A DNA stretch of 35,439 bases from Bacteroidales bacterium (GTDB taxonomy: Bacteria > Bacteroidota > Bacteroidia > Bacteroidales > Lentimicrobiaceae), in contig JALHHH010000044.1 of NCBI GenBank assembly GCA_022837485.1, positions 1-35,439 on the forward strand. The letters are read 5' to 3'. The position numbers and the translations under genes are program-made. Numbering within the stretch: position 1 is the first letter of the stretch; each line of letters starts with the position of its first letter. Positions 7,888-15,949 of this stretch are shown piece after piece. The notes under the pieces are model-generated. The model searched no databases. It was given only the letters and a program-made list of their open reading frames with translations, and was not told the origin of the DNA.

Positions 7888-8700
7888 TTAGAGACTGCGA
7901 TGCTGAAACAGTTGTCCGATTGCCTTTAGCATTTCCGGGTGGGCATAGGGATTGCCGGCAATCAGTTCGCGTCCGAACAAATAGTTATCGCCTCCGGAGA
8001 AATCGCTTACGTTTCCGCCTGCCATTTTTACGATGAAGGCTCCGGCGGCTACATCCCATGAGTTGAGACCGTATTCGTAAAAACCTTCATACCGGCCACA
8101 GGCGACATAAGCTAAATCCGCGGCTGCTGAACCAAGTCTTCTGAGCCCGGCCGTATGTTTCATAAAATATTTGAAAACAGAAACATAATCTTCGAGCCGG
8201 CCATAATCGTAATATGGAAATCCGGTAGCTAACAGACTGTTGTCGAAATCTTTGATGCCCGAAACGCTGATTTCGTCTTCGTTGAGCATGGCTTTGCCCC
8301 CCTTCCATGCATAAAAGCACTCCCTGAGGTTCACTTCATAAACCACTCCGGCAACGATTTCGTCGTCTTCCATCAGAGCTATGCTGACGCAGAAGAGCGG
8401 AACCTTATGCAGGAAGTTTGTGGTTCCGTCCAGCGGATCGATGATCCACTTATACTTTTGACCATCGTGACCGGCGGTGTCTTCTTCGGTGATAAATCCC
8501 GATCCGGGAATAAGCAGACGGAGAGCATCCACAATCAATTTCTCGGTTGTTTTATCAACGTAGCTCACGTAGTTGTGGTGACCTTTCTGCTCGATTTCGT
8601 CCGGGTTTACCCGGTTAAGCTGGTCTAAAATGTAGTCCCCTGCATTCCGGGCAATGGTACAGACATCGAGGCATACGGATTTGTAGCTGATTGTGTTCAT
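7888..8700 (-). CDS. Inositol monophosphatase family phosphatase
   Basis: A 270-residue Mg2+-dependent sugar-phosphate phosphatase (IMPase/SuhB/CysQ superfamily). The metal-binding motifs are ITEEDT (70-75), IDPLDGTTNF (87-96) and, near the C-terminus, NSWDVAAGAFIVKMAGG. The exact substrate (inositol-1-phosphate, fructose-1,6-bisphosphate or PAP) cannot be decided from sequence. I chose the ATG at 8700 because IMPases start about 70 residues before the EED motif. It also overlaps the stop codon of mtaB by one base (TAATG), implying translational coupling; the extra upstream codons are mtaB read in another frame. Second gene of the mtaB operon. Confidence 0.92.
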   Translation of the reverse strand: MNTISYKSVCLDVCTIARNAGDYILDQLNRVNPDEIEQKGHHNYVSYVDKTTEKLIVDALRLLIPGSGFITEEDTAGHDGQKYKWIIDPLDGTTNFLHKVPLFCVSIALMEDDEIVAGVVYEVNLRECFYAWKGGKAMLNEDEISVSGIKDFDNSLLATGFPYYDYGRLEDYVSVFKYFMKHTAGLRRLGSAAADLAYVACGRYEGFYEYGLNSWDVAAGAFIVKMAGGNVSDFSGGDNYLFGRELIAGNPYAHPEMLKAIGQLFQHRSL

Positions 8701-9992
8701 TAAGTGCTGTAAGGTTTTGTATAATAGATCCCATCGGTATCCGTCGAGACAAGAATGACCCGTTCGATGGTGTTTACAGATGCGGCATCCCATTGTTTTT
8801 TGCAGCGGATGTAGTTTCCGGTGAATCCGGTCATGAAACCGTTTTCGTTGTCCGATTCCCAGAGTACTTCCTGAACGCTGTTAATATGTTCAGCGTAAAA
8901 TGCATCTTTCTTTGTATCCGAAAGTGCATGAAGGATCCGGCTGCGTTCTTGTTTTACGCGATCGGGAACCTGGTCTTCCATACGGGATGCCAGTGTTCCG
9001 GGGCGTGTGGAATAGGTGAAGACGTGCAGATACGAAACCGGCAGGCTTTCGATGAAATCCCGGGTTTGGTTGAAATCCTCATCGGTCTCGCCCGGGAATC
9101 CAGTAATTACGTCGGCTGCAATGCAGGCATGGGGCATTAATTTTTTTATGGTATGAACCCGTTCTTCGAAAACCTCGCGTTTGTATTTCCGTTTCATCAG
9201 TTCCAGAATACGGTCGGTGCCCGATTGCAGGGGAATGTGAAAATGCGGCATATACTTTCGGCTGCCGGCTACCAGTTCGATGATGCCGTGGTTAAGCAGT
9301 TCCGGTTCAACCGATGAAATCCGGATCCGGTCGATGCCCTCCATGGTTTCAAGTCCTTTCAGCAGGTCGAAAAAGCTTTCGTTCCGGTGCCGGCCGAAGT
9401 CTCCAATGTTTACGCCCGTTAGTACGATTTCTCGGACGTCGCTGTGAGCAATCTGACGGGCAACGTTCAGGGTTTCGGCAACAGAGGCACTCCGGCTTCT
9501 GCCGCGGGCATATGGTATGGCGCAAAAGGTACAGAAGTAGTCGCACCCATCCTGAACTTTAAAGAACGCGCGGGTACGATCGCCTGCCGAAAAATCCGGT
9601 TCAAAGGTTTCAGGCTTTTTTATTTCTGTTACTCCGGCCGTTTTCTCCTTGCCAAGTGTGTCAATATACTCAGGCAGTCGGTATTTGTCGTTGTTGCCCA
9701 GCACGATTTCCACGCCCTTAATTTTACGGATTTCCTCGGGTCTGAGTTGAGAATAGCAGCCGATAACGGCTACCGATGCTTCGGGATTTTTCCGCATTGC
9801 CTGGCGGATGGCAGCCCTCGTCTTTTTTTCTGCATGTCCGGTAACGGTGCAGGAGTGTATCACATAATAATCGGCACTTTCTCCAAATTCAACGGTTTCG
9901 TATTCCGTTTCCGGGAATTTCCTGGCTATGGCAGAGGTTTCGGCAAAGTTGAGTTTACAGCCAAAAGTTTGAAAGGCAATTTTTTTCTTCAT
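8700..9992 (-). CDS. mtaB: tRNA (t6A37) methylthiotransferase MtaB
   Basis: A radical-SAM enzyme that converts t6A37 to ms2t6A in tRNAs reading ANN codons. 430 residues with all three domains. The N-terminal UPF0004 domain carries cluster-binding cysteines Cys12 (TFGCKLN), Cys48 (HSCTVT) and Cys79 (IGCYSQ). The radical-SAM CxxxCxxC motif is Cys150/154/157 (GCDYFCTFCAIPYARGRSRS). A TRAM-like tail comes last. The FGCKLN opening and PYARGRSRS distinguish MtaB from MiaB and RimO. The start at 9992 is preferred over upstream codons because those overlap a perfect TAnnTTTG box (plus 9998-10005) whose predicted start site is 9993; the transcript would have essentially no leader. First gene of an operon with the IMPase gene. 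Confidence 0.95.
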   Translation of the reverse strand: MKKKIAFQTFGCKLNFAETSAIARKFPETEYETVEFGESADYYVIHSCTVTGHAEKKTRAAIRQAMRKNPEASVAVIGCYSQLRPEEIRKIKGVEIVLGNNDKYRLPEYIDTLGKEKTAGVTEIKKPETFEPDFSAGDRTRAFFKVQDGCDYFCTFCAIPYARGRSRSASVAETLNVARQIAHSDVREIVLTGVNIGDFGRHRNESFFDLLKGLETMEGIDRIRISSVEPELLNHGIIELVAGSRKYMPHFHIPLQSGTDRILELMKRKYKREVFEERVHTIKKLMPHACIAADVITGFPGETDEDFNQTRDFIESLPVSYLHVFTYSTRPGTLASRMEDQVPDRVKQERSRILHALSDTKKDAFYAEHINSVQEVLWESDNENGFMTGFTGNYIRCKKQWDAASVNTIERVILVSTDTDGIYYTKPYST

Positions 9993-9997
9993 TGCTG

Positions 9998-10005
9998 CAA
10001 AGATA
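9998..10005 (-). promoter_or_regulatory. -7 promoter box for mtaB (near-leaderless start)
   Basis: TATCTTTG on the minus strand, a perfect TAnnTTTG. Its last G (9998) is 6 bases before the A of the mtaB ATG (9992). By the spacing seen at the SRP RNA in this window, transcription would begin at about 9993. A -33 TTG is not clear (CTG at about the right place). Confidence 0.55.
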
Positions 10006-10140
10006 GTCAATTGTTGTATGCACGCTCAGCCAGAACAGCTTAGAGCTCGGCTGCCGGCAAGCAGGTACCCCGGTTTCGTTAATCATAACGCATTATAAGC
10101 ATCGGGTGGGCGTTGGTGACAGATGAGGAGTAAAAATTTA

Positions 10141-10148
10141 TACCTTTG
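10141..10148 (+). promoter_or_regulatory. -7 promoter box for the receiver protein
   Basis: TACCTTTG is a perfect TAnnTTTG. The nearest upstream TTG (10113-10115) is 25 bp away, longer than normal. Predicted start about 10153, giving a leader of about 67 nt to the ATG at 10220. The box overlaps a possible GTG start at 10148, which argues against that codon being used. Confidence 0.5.
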
Positions 10149-10219
10149 TGCTGCCGCAGCGGGAAGTACTTTTGAAGCAGAATGTCCGGCGCTATCTACA
10201 AACGCATCGATCTACAAAA

Positions 10220-10630
10220 ATGATGGAAAATCAAATTATTGATACTATTGCTGCTTCCATTAATCTTTGGGTTGGAAAGGTGATTCTGATTGTGGAAGAT
10301 GTTGAATCCAATTACCAGTTTCTTGCAGCAACCCTGAGTAAATCGGGAGCTGAGCTCTTGTGGGCACGAACCGGAGAGGAAGCATTGGAATTGTTAAAAA
10401 GTGAGCGGTCGATAAATCTGGTGTTAATGGATATCAGGCTGGTGAACCTCGACGGGTACGGGGTTACCCGGGAACTGAAAAAACTCAGACCCGGTCTTCC
10501 GGTAATAGCGCAAACTGCATATGCCATGAAAGGCGAGCAGGAAAAGAGCAAAGAAGCAGGATGTGATGCCTACCTTGCCAAACCGATCCGTCCCACAGAA
10601 CTTTTAAAGGCCGTCAGCCGCTACATTTGA
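10220..10630 (+). CDS. Stand-alone response-regulator receiver protein (CheY-like)
   Basis: 136 residues made of one receiver domain and no output domain. The phosphoacceptor site is Asp71 (LVLMDIRLVNLDGY), with an acidic pocket at Glu26/Asp27 (ILIVEDVESN), switch Thr99 (AQTAYA) and Lys121 (YLAKPIRP). The sequence resembles the receiver domains of hybrid histidine kinases, so it may act as a phosphorelay intermediate or through a protein partner. No kinase is encoded nearby. The start is the first of two adjacent ATGs at 10220; an upstream GTG at 10148 would lie inside the promoter box. Its 3' end overlaps the convergent EamA gene by 27 bp, so the two mRNAs would be complementary at their ends. 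Confidence 0.88.
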   Translation: MMENQIIDTIAASINLWVGKVILIVEDVESNYQFLAATLSKSGAELLWARTGEEALELLKSERSINLVLMDIRLVNLDGYGVTRELKKLRPGLPVIAQTAYAMKGEQEKSKEAGCDAYLAKPIRPTELLKAVSRYI

Positions 10631-11527
10631 CTTTCGTGTCTTTCCAAACAGTTTCTTCGTAAAATGCTGCAGTAATATGCCGCCAATTATCAGGCTCAGT
10701 CCCGCTATAGTAGAAAGCATGATTTTTTCACCCACCAGAAAAGAAACAAGAATCAGCGACAGGAAAGGAGAGAGGTAAACGAGATTGCTAACCCGGGCTG
10801 TATTCTCTGCATACTTAAGAGCTTTCAGCCATAGAACGAAAGCAACGCCCATTTCAAACAGTCCTATATATGCTGCCCCAATTCCACCTTTAAGACCGGG
10901 TAGCACAAAATCGTCCGTGGCAAGCACAAACAGCAGGGTATAGGCAAATCCGAACATGAAATTCAAGAACAGTTTTTCTGTTTCTTCACGCTTGTCGCGA
11001 AGGTTCAGCAGCCAGTACACAGCCCAGAAAAATGCGCTCGATAACGCCAGACCAACGCCCAGGGGATTTGAGAAATCGAGTGTCCCCAACCGGCCACCGG
11101 TAGCAATGACCAGGGTGCCTGTAAAGCTGATAAGGAGGGCTGCCACACTTATCCAGGTGATTTTTTGTTTTAGCACCGGAACCGATAGCAATACCAGAAT
11201 CATGGGCCAGATATAATTGAGTGCCACCGCTTCCTGAGCCTGAAGAATGGAATAGGCCTTAAGCAGAATAAGATAATAGGCAAAGGGATTTATAAAGCCC
11301 ATCAGGGCCGACCTGGCAATGGATCCGTAACCGGGGTGGCGTAGATTTTTTATACGGTTGTTGGCAACTAACAGAATAAACAGCACCACACAGGAGGTTA
11401 AGCTGGCATAGAGGAGAGTTTGAGCATAATTAAGGTATCCTAGCGTCAGCTTGAAGGCTGAGCCGACGGTTGACCAAAGCAAAACGGTTGCAATGGCAAA
11501 TAACAATGCTTTCCGGTTGTCTTTCAT
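10604..11527 (-). CDS. EamA/DMT-family transporter
   Basis: A 307-residue drug/metabolite transporter with ten predicted helices in two EamA repeats (about residues 5-140 and 150-290). It starts MKDNRKALLFAIATVLLWST, and each repeat ends in the usual Gly/Ala-rich helix (FTGTLVIATGG; LSLIIGGILLQHF). A basic C-terminal tail follows. The substrate is unknown; relatives export amino acids, nucleosides or cell-wall intermediates. A perfect TAnnTTTG box (plus 11532-11539) places the predicted transcription start on the A of this ATG, so the mRNA should be leaderless. The gene is divergent from arcC. Confidence 0.9.
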   Translation of the reverse strand: MKDNRKALLFAIATVLLWSTVGSAFKLTLGYLNYAQTLLYASLTSCVVLFILLVANNRIKNLRHPGYGSIARSALMGFINPFAYYLILLKAYSILQAQEAVALNYIWPMILVLLSVPVLKQKITWISVAALLISFTGTLVIATGGRLGTLDFSNPLGVGLALSSAFFWAVYWLLNLRDKREETEKLFLNFMFGFAYTLLFVLATDDFVLPGLKGGIGAAYIGLFEMGVAFVLWLKALKYAENTARVSNLVYLSPFLSLILVSFLVGEKIMLSTIAGLSLIIGGILLQHFTKKLFGKTRKSNVAADGL

Positions 11528-11531
11528 CCCG

Positions 11532-11539
11532 CAAAGGTA
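11532..11539 (-). promoter_or_regulatory. -7 promoter box for the EamA transporter (predicted leaderless mRNA)
   Basis: TACCTTTG on the minus strand. The last G (11532) is 5 bases before the A of the ATG (11527), the same distance seen between the SRP RNA box and the RNA 5' end. No clear -33 TTG. Confidence 0.55.
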
Positions 11540-11689
11540 ATGAATGGCGCGATGCTCCGCTTGCTGAAAGCCGGCAGCTGAAATTTCTTTATCCTGTGAG
11601 ATCCAGTATGTTGTAATCCGGGTTCGGGTTTACGTTCCTTTTCAGGTTTAACGTTCTAATATAGTTTGATTTAGAATAACCGGCAGGGC

Positions 11690-11719
11690 TTGCCAAATAC
11701 CAAAAAGTAATTACTTTTG
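11690..11719 (+). promoter_or_regulatory. Bacteroidota-type promoter for arcC-arcB
   Basis: TTG (11690-11692), a 19-bp spacer, then TACTTTTG (11712-11719). Predicted start about 11724, a 21-nt leader to the arcC ATG. Well-formed sigma-ABfr promoter. Confidence 0.75.
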
Positions 11720-11744
11720 CTTCAAATTAATCCAATCTGACTCT

Positions 11745-12689
11745 ATGAATAAATTAGCTGTTGTTGCATTAGGTGGAAATGCTTTGCTCAGGAGCGACCA
11801 GAAAGGGACCATCGACGATCAGGAACGCAATGTTTACGAAACTGCTGAACGCCTGCTTACCCTTATCCGGTCAAACTACAATCTCGTTATCACCCACGGA
11901 AATGGCCCCCAGGTCGGAAATATCCTCCTCGCCAATACGGCAGGACATAAAATGTACGGACTGCCCGATATGCCGCTTGATATTGCCGTTGCCTATTCAC
12001 AGGGCTTTATAGGTTACATCATCGAGCAACAGTTGCGCAACGTGATGATGGCCAATGACCTTGACAGGGATATCATTTCCATTATAACCCAAGTGCTTGT
12101 TGATAAGGACGATCCCGCATTCAGCAATCCGACCAAACCGGTTGGACCATACTACTCCAAAGAAGAGTCGGAAGCAATTACTGCAGAAACAGGTTCCGTG
12201 TTTGCTGCAGATCCCAGAGGAAGGGGATACCGAAAGGTTGTAGCCAGTCCCAAACCGCTTGTTATCAGCAATCAGAAGTCGATTGAATCCCTTGCCCGTG
12301 CCGGACAAATTGTCATTGCTGTGGGTGGCGGTGGAATTCCTGCATTCTATGTGGAAGAAAACAAGCTTCAGGGTATCGATGCCGTTATCGATAAAGATCT
12401 GGCGTCATCGCTGCTGGCCGTACACATACGTGCCGATAAGTTCTTTATCCTGACCGATGTACCTAAAGTGTGCATCAACTATAATACTCCTCAGGAAAAA
12501 GCTCTTGATCGTATGACCATTGCCGATGCTAAGAAATATCTGGCTGAAGGGCAGTTTGCCGAAGGCAGCATGGCTCCCAAGATCCGGGCTGCAATCAGTT
12601 TTGTGGAAGGCAGTGGTAAAGATGCCATTGTCACCAGCACCGACAAACTGGGAATCGATAACGGAGGAACCCGAATCGTGATCGTTTAA
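11745..12689 (+). CDS. arcC: Carbamate kinase
   Basis: A 314-residue, full-length amino-acid-kinase-fold enzyme that makes ATP from carbamoyl phosphate and ADP (or the reverse). Motifs: VVALGGNALL at the N-terminus, ITHGNGPQVGN near residue 46, the KPVGPYYS loop near 135, IAVGGGGIPAF near 190, LTDVPKV near 240 and the C-terminal IDNGGTRIVI. It is followed 35 bp later by a catabolic-type ornithine carbamoyltransferase, the pair that turns citrulline plus phosphate into ornithine, CO2, NH3 and ATP. No arginine deiminase (arcA) or arcD is adjacent, so the citrulline may come from elsewhere. The promoter is well defined. Confidence 0.97.
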   Translation: MNKLAVVALGGNALLRSDQKGTIDDQERNVYETAERLLTLIRSNYNLVITHGNGPQVGNILLANTAGHKMYGLPDMPLDIAVAYSQGFIGYIIEQQLRNVMMANDLDRDIISIITQVLVDKDDPAFSNPTKPVGPYYSKEESEAITAETGSVFAADPRGRGYRKVVASPKPLVISNQKSIESLARAGQIVIAVGGGGIPAFYVEENKLQGIDAVIDKDLASSLLAVHIRADKFFILTDVPKVCINYNTPQEKALDRMTIADAKKYLAEGQFAEGSMAPKIRAAISFVEGSGKDAIVTSTDKLGIDNGGTRIVIV

Positions 12690-12724
12690 TTTTTGAAAGT
12701 ATAAACATTAAAAACATCGTTGTC

Positions 12725-13726
12725 ATGGCTTTTAACTTAAGAAACAGAAATTTCCTCAAACTTCTGGATTTCACTCCTCAGGAGATAAAACATCTGCTTC
12801 AGCTTTCGGCTGATCTGAAAAAAGCAAAATATGCCGGTACCGAGCAACCGCGTCTGAAAGGAAAGAACATCGTTCTTCTTTTTGAAAAAGATTCAACCAG
12901 AACCCGTTGTGCTTTTGAAGTGGCTGCTCTGGATCAGGGAGCACACGTTACGTACCTCGGTCCTTCCGGGTCGCAGATGGGCAAAAAGGAATCGATGAAA
13001 GACACTGCCAGGGTTCTTGGACGCATGTACGACGGCATCGAGTACCGCGGTTATGGACAATATATTGTTGAAGAGCTTGGAAAATATGCCGGCGTTCCGG
13101 TCTGGAATGGTCTTACCAATGAGTTTCACCCTACCCAGATCCTTGCCGATTTCCTTACCATGATGGAGCACTCCGACAAACCCTTGCATCACGTGTCGTT
13201 CTGCTACCTCGGCGATGCCCGCAACAACATGGGTAATTCCCTTATGGTCGGAGCCGCCAAGATGGGTATGGACTTCCGTGCCGCAGCTCCCAGGGCATGC
13301 TGGCCCGATGAGGCACTGGTTGCACAATGCCGTGAAATAGCCAAAGAAACAGGAGCAAAAATTACCCTTACCGAGTCGGTGGAAGAAGGCGTGAAAGGCG
13401 TTGATTTTCTGTATACCGATGTCTGGGTATCGATGGGCGAACCTGCAGAGGTATGGGCAGAGCGTATCAAACTGCTGAGTCCATATCAGGTTAACATGGA
13501 TGTAGTGAAAAAGACGGATAATCCCAACGTTAAATTCCTGCACTGCCTCCCCGCATTCCATAACAGGGAAACCGTTATCGGGGAGGACGTATTCCAAAAA
13601 TACGGACTTGAGGCTATGGAGGTAACCGAGGATGTATTTGAATCGCCCATGTCGGTTGTTTTTGATGAAGCTGAAAACAGGCTTCATACCATTAAGGCCG
13701 TGATGGTAGCAACCCTCGGGTGCTGA
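12725..13726 (+). CDS. arcB: Ornithine carbamoyltransferase, catabolic type
   Basis: A 333-residue cytoplasmic transcarbamylase. Carbamoyl-phosphate site STRTR (57-61), HPTQ (135-138) and the catalytic HCLPAFHN near residue 273 are intact. The opening MAFNLRNRNFLKLLDFT and the segment KESMKDTARVLGRMYDGIEY closely resemble catabolic ArcB of the pseudomonad/enterococcal group, and longer size (333 against about 310) also favours ArcB over ArgF. Linkage to carbamate kinase supports the catabolic direction, but sequence alone does not exclude a biosynthetic role. It ends at a strong bidirectional terminator. Confidence 0.94.
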   Translation: MAFNLRNRNFLKLLDFTPQEIKHLLQLSADLKKAKYAGTEQPRLKGKNIVLLFEKDSTRTRCAFEVAALDQGAHVTYLGPSGSQMGKKESMKDTARVLGRMYDGIEYRGYGQYIVEELGKYAGVPVWNGLTNEFHPTQILADFLTMMEHSDKPLHHVSFCYLGDARNNMGNSLMVGAAKMGMDFRAAAPRACWPDEALVAQCREIAKETGAKITLTESVEEGVKGVDFLYTDVWVSMGEPAEVWAERIKLLSPYQVNMDVVKKTDNPNVKFLHCLPAFHNRETVIGEDVFQKYGLEAMEVTEDVFESPMSVVFDEAENRLHTIKAVMVATLGC

Positions 13727-13740
13727 TACCGGTTGAGTAC

Positions 13741-13775
13741 AAAAAAACAGGCGGGATTCCCGCCTGTTTTTTTTT
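13741..13775. terminator. Bidirectional intrinsic terminator between arcB and the phosphohexomutase gene
   Basis: A GC-rich stem, ACAGGCGGG (13747-13755) with CCCGCCTGT (13759-13767), around a 3-nt ATT loop. It is flanked by a run of A on the left and a long run of T on the right, so it ends transcripts from both strands. The minus-strand gene stops at 13777, directly against it. Confidence 0.93.
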
Positions 13776-13776
13776 G

Positions 13777-15525
13777 TTACTGTCTGAGGTTCATTGCAGT
13801 AATCATTTCTTCCAGCTGGGTTCGCATGGCAGCATTCACTTCATCGAACTGTCCCTTGTCGGATAAGGAACCTTTTACGCCGAAATAGAATTTTATCTTA
13901 GGTTCCGTGCCTGACGGACGGACGGTGATTTTACTTCCGCCCCTGAGGAAAAACTGAAGCACATCCGATTTTGGAAGATCAATGGGGCGGATAGCACCAG
14001 ATTCCAAAACGGTTTCTTTCTGCAGCTTGTAATCGCGGATACGCTCTACCGGTATCCCGTTGATTTCGTGTGGCGGCTTGCTGCGATAGTCATCCATCAT
14101 TTGCTGGATTTCTTCAGCGCCGGCTTTGCCTTTTTTGGTGATGGAAATCAGATCCTCCAGATAGAATCCGTATTCATGGTAAATGTTGATGAGCAGGTCG
14201 TACATGCTCATGCCCATATTTCTGGCCCATGCAGCAGTTTCGGCGAGCATGGCACAGGCCATTACAGCATCTTTGTCGCGAACCTGATCGCCAACCAGAT
14301 ATCCGTAACTTTCTTCTCCACCTCCTATAAAGGTGCGTTCGCCTTCAAACCTGCGAATGATTTCAGCGATGTATTTGAATCCGGTAAGCACATCGAACGA
14401 CTCAACACCATGGCTGTTTGCAATTTCTTTCAGAAGCTCTGAGGTAACGATGGTTTTAGCAATAAACTCCTTACCGGTGAGCTTTCCTTTTTGCTTCCAT
14501 TGCCTGATGAGGTAATAAATCAGCAGGGATGCCGACTGGTTTCCGTTGAGCAGGATAAAGTTGTCGTTGTTATCTTTCACACCTATGCCAACTCTGTCGG
14601 CGTCGGGGTCTGTTGCCAGGATCAGATCGGCATTGATCTTTTTGGCCAAACGGAGGGCAAGTTCCATGGCAGCCTTTTCTTCGGGATTGGGTGAGTGCAC
14701 CGTAGGGAAATTGCCGTCAGGAGTTTGCTGCTCTTTAACAAGATTTATGCTGGTAAAGCCAAATTCTTTGAGTGCTTCGGGAACCAGCCTGTAACCAGTA
14801 CCGTGAATAGGAGTGTAAACGATCTTCATGTCGCTTTGCCTGCGGATGATATCGGGGTTCAGCGAGTAGGAGGTTACCATCTTTATATATTCATGGTCAA
14901 TCTCTTCTCCTATAATTGTAATATTGGCATCGCCACCGCTGAAACGGATATCGTCGACGGATGCAATTTTCTGTACCTCGGCAATCACATTTTTATCGTG
15001 GGGAGGTACCAGTTGTCCGCCGTCGTTCCAGTATACTTTGTATCCGCTGTATTCTTTGGGATTATGGGAGGCGGTGATGACAACTCCGGTATGGCACTTC
15101 AGGTATCTGACGGCAAAAGACAATTCGGGGGTAGGGCGGAGGCTGTCGAAAAGAAAGACTTTAATGCCGTTGGCAGCCAGCACTTCAGCGGTGATGCGTG
15201 CAAAGTACTCGCTGTTGTTGCGCGAATCGCAGGCAATGGCAGCTCTGATTTCGCTTTCACCCGGAAGAGCAATTTTCATATAATTGGCAAGCCCCTGGGT
15301 GGCAGCTCCAACGGTATATTTGTTCATGCGATTGGTGCCGGTACCCATGATTCCCCGCAATCCTCCGGTTCCGAATTCCAGATCTCTGTAGAAGCATTCG
15401 ATCAGCTCGGGTAAATCCTTTTCCATCATTTCCTTCACGGCACGGCGGGTATCCGCATCGTAGTTGCCGTTGAGCCATTGCCTGGCTTTCTCAATCACTT
15501 TAGGATCAACGTCTTTAATTGTCAT
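13777..15525 (-). CDS. Phosphoglucomutase/phosphomannomutase family protein
   Basis: A 582-residue alpha-D-phosphohexomutase of the long PGM2-like type, which interconverts hexose 1- and 6-phosphates. Catalytic serine Ser153 in VVITASHNP (148-156), Mg2+ loop DPDADRVGIG near residue 305, sugar-binding GGEESYG near 408 and phosphate-binding RPSGTEPKIKFY near the C-terminus are all present. FGTGGLRGIMG (51-61) is typical of the PGM2/PMM subgroup. I chose the ATG at 15525; a GTG at 15549 would overlap the upstream gene. It is last in the ugd-uxs-rfbD-GxxExxY operon, where it would supply glucose-1-P or mannose-1-P. Glucose/mannose preference cannot be told. Confidence 0.93.
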   Translation of the reverse strand: MTIKDVDPKVIEKARQWLNGNYDADTRRAVKEMMEKDLPELIECFYRDLEFGTGGLRGIMGTGTNRMNKYTVGAATQGLANYMKIALPGESEIRAAIACDSRNNSEYFARITAEVLAANGIKVFLFDSLRPTPELSFAVRYLKCHTGVVITASHNPKEYSGYKVYWNDGGQLVPPHDKNVIAEVQKIASVDDIRFSGGDANITIIGEEIDHEYIKMVTSYSLNPDIIRRQSDMKIVYTPIHGTGYRLVPEALKEFGFTSINLVKEQQTPDGNFPTVHSPNPEEKAAMELALRLAKKINADLILATDPDADRVGIGVKDNNDNFILLNGNQSASLLIYYLIRQWKQKGKLTGKEFIAKTIVTSELLKEIANSHGVESFDVLTGFKYIAEIIRRFEGERTFIGGGEESYGYLVGDQVRDKDAVMACAMLAETAAWARNMGMSMYDLLINIYHEYGFYLEDLISITKKGKAGAEEIQQMMDDYRSKPPHEINGIPVERIRDYKLQKETVLESGAIRPIDLPKSDVLQFFLRGGSKITVRPSGTEPKIKFYFGVKGSLSDKGQFDEVNAAMRTQLEEMITAMNLRQ

Positions 15526-15541
15526 AGTATTGATATTAGAG

Positions 15542-15949
15542 TTATTCACCCCGGTTTTGTGTCAAATTGGTATTATTTAACTTGCGGTAGCCGTCGATGA
15601 TTCCGGGAGCGTTAAAGGTAACAATTATTCCGATTTTTTTGCCCGATATTTTTAACCTGGTTTGCAGGCTGCTCATCTGAAGGGGAGAGATCACAGGGTC
15701 TGAAACTATTTCAATTATCGCCTGGTTCTCAACAAGTATTTCTACGGGGATGTCTTTGTTTATTTTAATATTCTTGTAAAAAACAGGGAAGAAAACATCG
15801 CGTTTGAACATAAGTCCCTGAAGTCGGAGCTCGTGTAAAAAACAGGTTTTATAAACCGCCGGATCCAGCCCTGGTCCAAGTTCTTCATAAACCTGAGAGG
15901 CAGCTTCGAATATGCGGGTATGTAAGCGATTCAGTTCAGCCCTGTTCAT
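15542..15949 (-). CDS. GxxExxY-family protein with eroded signature
   Basis: A 135-residue member of the GxxExxY family (TIGR04256-like), proposed to have a PDDEXK-nuclease-like fold; function unknown. The N-terminal helix and motif region read IFEAASQVYEELGPGLDPAVY. Where the family has G-x-x-E-x-x-Y, this protein has G-L-D-P-A-V-Y, so the Glu is Pro. The core strand is EILVENQAIIEIVSDP, where usual members have an Asp and an ELK-like end; here the Asp is Glu and the Lys is Val. Any nuclease chemistry is therefore doubtful. It overlaps rfbD by 14 bp and ends 16 bp before the phosphohexomutase gene, so it is embedded in a sugar-nucleotide operon. No better start codon is available. Confidence 0.82.
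   Translation of the reverse strand: MNRAELNRLHTRIFEAASQVYEELGPGLDPAVYKTCFLHELRLQGLMFKRDVFFPVFYKNIKINKDIPVEILVENQAIIEIVSDPVISPLQMSSLQTRLKISGKKIGIIVTFNAPGIIDGYRKLNNTNLTQNRGE

Noticed and set aside
12893..13687. 264-codon frame on the minus strand opposite arcB
   Set aside because: Mirror of an undoubted OTC gene; no recognisable domain.
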